Positions 6,583 to 8,261 of a DNA stretch of 8,261 nucleotides are shown piece by piece. A program made the translations under genes and the position numbers. Below the pieces are notes generated by a model, which was not told the DNA's origin, ran no database searches, and saw only the letters and a program-made list of their open reading frames with translations. The first letter of the stretch is position 1, and each line of letters opens with the position of its first letter. This DNA is from an uncultured Clostridium sp. (GTDB lineage: Bacteria; Bacillota; Clostridia; Lachnospirales; Lachnospiraceae), in contig CATWBR010000195.1 in assembly GCA_958349075.1 (NCBI GenBank), positions 1 to 8,261 on the forward strand, given 5' to 3'.

Positions 6583-6611
6583 TTAGATGGCGGGCAGCTG
6601 AAAATGGTTCG
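6583..6611 (-). promoter_or_regulatory. Candidate ECF-type (autoregulatory) promoter of the sigma/anti-sigma operon
   Basis: On the - strand CGAACC (6611-6606) is followed after 16 nt by CATCTAA (6589-6583). ECF promoters of the SigV/SigX/SigW type have an AAC-containing -35 element and a CGTC-like -10 at about this spacing, so this is one base from CGTCTAA. It places the transcript start about 40 nt upstream of the ATG. No good housekeeping promoter was found in the same interval. The motif is short and degenerate, so chance occurrence is possible. Confidence 0.35.
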
Positions 6612-6655
6612 CTAAAAAGAAAATATTGTTTATCGCTGCTTAAATATTGAATCCG

Positions 6656-6708
6656 TGAAAAAGGACATATGAGTTGTGCTGAAATTGTATCACACTTCAT
6701 ATGTCCTT
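6656..6708 (-). terminator. Terminator downstream of the M18 aminopeptidase gene
   Basis: A perfect 12-bp stem (6661-6672 AAGGACATATGA with 6697-6708 TCATATGTCCTT) is extended inward by about four further pairs (6675-6678 with 6691-6694). Read on the - strand it ends in GTCCTTTTTCACG, a T-run suited to rho-independent termination. It separates the aminopeptidase unit from the sigma gene. On the + strand the stem is also followed by a T-rich tract (CTTCTTTTCTTCTT), but no + strand gene ends here. Confidence 0.75.
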
Positions 6709-6767
6709 CTTTTCTTCTTGGTATCACATGTACGGACAGCACCTCACTGTCTTCCGGACTTCCTGCG

Positions 6768-6795
6768 GCCGCCATGAATTCTATAGAGTGGCGGC
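6768..6795 (-). other. Short hairpin in the aminopeptidase 3' region
   Basis: GCCGCCA (6768-6774) is the exact inverse of TGGCGGC (6789-6795) across a 14-nt loop, 16 bp past the aminopeptidase stop. No T-run follows on the - strand, so it is unlikely to terminate alone. A second small inverted repeat (6735-6739 GACAG with 6747-6751 CTGTC) lies between it and the terminator. Its role is unknown, possibly protecting the 3' end. Confidence 0.4.
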
Positions 6796-6810
6796 TTTAG
6801 TCCTCATTTT

Positions 6811-8124
6811 TCAACCCAAAAATCTCCTTGTAAGTTCCGCCAGCGCCCACTGATCTTTTACCCCCATCAACTCACGCGACGAATGCATCGCAAGGATGGG
6901 TGCGCCCGCATCGACGGCCGGCATGGTCAACAGGCAGGATGAAATGCTTCCCAATGTAGAACCTCCGCGGATATCGGAGCGGTTGGAGAATTTACGGTAC
7001 GGTATGTTGCTTCTGCGGCAGATGTCCTCGATGACACTGACATAGGAGGCGTCTGTGGCATAGGCCTGGGAAACGGCAAGCTTGAGTGCGACACCCTCGT
7101 TCAGACAGATTCGGTCCTTGGGATCGTATTTTTCGGCCTGGTTGGGATGCAGGGCATGAGCCACATCGAGGGAGAGCAGAAAACCTCCAAAGAGCGCATT
7201 GAGAAAATCACTGCGGCTATAGCCCAGGCTGAGATAGACTTTTTCCAAAATCCGCTCCAGCAGCGGTGAGGCGGCTCCCTGTTTGGTGCTGCTGCCGATC
7301 TCCTCGTTATCGTAGAGAACGGATGCATTGATCCCGTTTTCACGGCGGCTGCTCATGATTCCGCTCAGGCAGGCATGGACGGAGGTCAGATTGTCCAGGC
7401 GGGGGGCCGAGAGCATCTCATTGTTGACGCCCAGCAGACAGGGTTCGTCGCAGTTATAGATATAAAATTCATAATCCAGAATATCTTCCTTGTCCCGGCC
7501 TGTTTCTTTTGCCAGAAGATCGAGGAAAAAGGTGTCCTTATTCAGCGTTTCATCAAACACGGCCAGAACCGGCTGCATGTCTTTCTGGGGATTTAATTCC
7601 ACTCCCTTATTTACCTCACGGTTAAAATGGATCGCAAGATTGGGAACGGTCAGGAGAGGGCGGGCGAAGTCCACCAGCAGGACTTCGGGGTGAAAAGGAT
7701 CAATGCCGCGCACACAGACCTTTCCGGCCAGAGATAAGGGACGGTCCAGCCAGGTGTTCAGGATGGGCCCCCCATAGACGGATACATTCAGTTTTGCATA
7801 AGGCCCGCAAGTCAGCTCGGGAGACGGTTTGACCATCAGGCAGGGCCAGTCTGTATGGGAAGCGGCAACCCGCAGTTCGGGGATCCGGCCTACGGAGGAG
7901 ACTGCGTCTTTGCCAATCGAAAAAGCAGCCAGAGAAGTGTCGAAAATGTTGACATAATAAGACCTGCCTGCCTGAATGGACCAGGGAGCGTTCAGCTTTA
8001 ATTCCTCAAATCCCTGCGCTTTTAAAATCCCCGCAGAATACCGGATGGTGTGGAACGGAGAAACTCCTGCTTTGAGATGGTCGATCAGTTCTGTGACGTC
8101 TTTTTGATACGAAATAGAATTCAC
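6811..8124 (-). CDS. M18 family metallo-aminopeptidase (aspartyl aminopeptidase-like)
   Basis: The 437-aa cytoplasmic protein matches the length and motifs of bacterial M18 aminopeptidases, dizinc exopeptidases forming large dodecameric shells that release N-terminal, often acidic, residues from peptides. Expected metal and catalytic residues are present: His90 in ASHTDWP, Asp244 in APRLDN (bridging), Glu274-Glu275 in YDNEEIGS (base and ligand), Asp320 in LSLDVAHALHPN, and His414 in AMHSSREL. The conserved SDIRGGSTLG block is at 383-392. A dimerisation-type insert domain lies between His90 and Asp244. The start codon is GTG at 8124, with AAGGAGGA (8133-8140 on the - strand) 8 nt upstream. No signal peptide is visible. 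It has its own promoter and terminator and is probably monocistronic, serving general peptide catabolism. Family certain; residue preference inferred. Confidence 0.95.
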   Translation of the reverse strand: MNSISYQKDVTELIDHLKAGVSPFHTIRYSAGILKAQGFEELKLNAPWSIQAGRSYYVNIFDTSLAAFSIGKDAVSSVGRIPELRVAASHTDWPCLMVKPSPELTCGPYAKLNVSVYGGPILNTWLDRPLSLAGKVCVRGIDPFHPEVLLVDFARPLLTVPNLAIHFNREVNKGVELNPQKDMQPVLAVFDETLNKDTFFLDLLAKETGRDKEDILDYEFYIYNCDEPCLLGVNNEMLSAPRLDNLTSVHACLSGIMSSRRENGINASVLYDNEEIGSSTKQGAASPLLERILEKVYLSLGYSRSDFLNALFGGFLLSLDVAHALHPNQAEKYDPKDRICLNEGVALKLAVSQAYATDASYVSVIEDICRRSNIPYRKFSNRSDIRGGSTLGSISSCLLTMPAVDAGAPILAMHSSRELMGVKDQWALAELTRRFLG

Positions 8125-8220
8125 GTTGAAAATCCTCCTTTTAGATAGTGATAGTGATGAAATAATCGGTGTTTCCGGTTTTATATGGTTTTTCTTACCG
8201 ATGATGCGGCCTGTGTGCGG

Positions 8221-8249
8221 AATATAAGATCGTTATCATTATAATTCAA
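8221..8249 (-). promoter_or_regulatory. Housekeeping sigma-A type promoter of the aminopeptidase gene
   Basis: On the - strand TTGAAT (8249-8244) and TATATT (8226-8221) are separated by exactly 17 nt, close to the TTGACA-N17-TATAAT consensus, in an AT-rich setting. The transcript would start near 8214 and carry a leader of about 90 nt. The leader contains a 6-bp inverted repeat (8165-8170 with 8197-8202). No riboswitch architecture was recognised. Confidence 0.65.
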
Positions 8250-8261
8250 GTATAATAAATG

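Noticed and set aside
6536..6775. 80-residue N-terminal extension of the sigma factor to an ATG at 6775
   Set aside because: It crosses the aminopeptidase terminator, lacks family similarity, and the ATG at 6535 has a strong AAGGAG site and gives the standard ECF length.
8147..8183. GGAAAC element upstream of the aminopeptidase as a possible ECF target promoter
   Set aside because: No CGTC-like -10 lies at 16-17 nt. A near-consensus housekeeping promoter lies just upstream, and the position would be too close to the ribosome binding site.

Overview
The window looks like chromosomal DNA from a Gram-positive Firmicute, most likely a Lachnospiraceae (clostridial cluster XIVa) relative. This is inferred from AGGAGG-type ribosome binding sites, moderate GC content, a CmpB-family membrane protein, a lipoprotein foldase, and an ECF sigma factor paired with a DUF4179-type anti-sigma factor. 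No rRNA, tRNA, CRISPR array, insertion sequence, phage gene or attachment site was seen.

Layout from left to right. (1) The 3' end of a CmpB-like multi-pass membrane protein gene (+), cut by the left edge. (2) A gap of about 260 bp holding a long compound hairpin ending in a T-run (591-668) and a candidate extended -10 promoter (683-712). (3) A tightly packed + strand operon: maf-type nucleotide pyrophosphatase, Cof-type HAD phosphatase, PrsA/SurA-like lipoprotein and membrane-anchored NagZ-like GH3 glycosidase. Gene junctions are an 8-bp overlap, then 36 bp, then 17 bp. (4) A 12-bp hairpin (4634-4666) that can terminate both converging transcription units. (5) On the - strand, an anti-sigma factor gene preceded by its ECF sigma factor gene, overlapping as ATGA. 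A candidate ECF-type promoter and an inverted repeat sit just upstream of the sigma gene. (6) Also on the - strand, an M18 metallo-aminopeptidase gene with a strong promoter (8221-8249) and a hairpin-rich 3' region ending in a terminator at about 6656-6708.

The + operon combines nucleotide-pool or division control (Maf), a general phosphatase, extracytoplasmic folding (foldase lipoprotein) and cell-wall glycan turnover (GH3), so a cell-envelope theme is plausible. The sigma/anti-sigma pair is a typical envelope-stress sensing module and probably regulates itself. Its targets cannot be read from this window. I see no clearly unprecedented system. The points most worth checking are the sigma gene's 5' region, the foldase without parvulin catalytic histidines, the compound hairpin at 591-668, and the conservation of the four-gene envelope operon.
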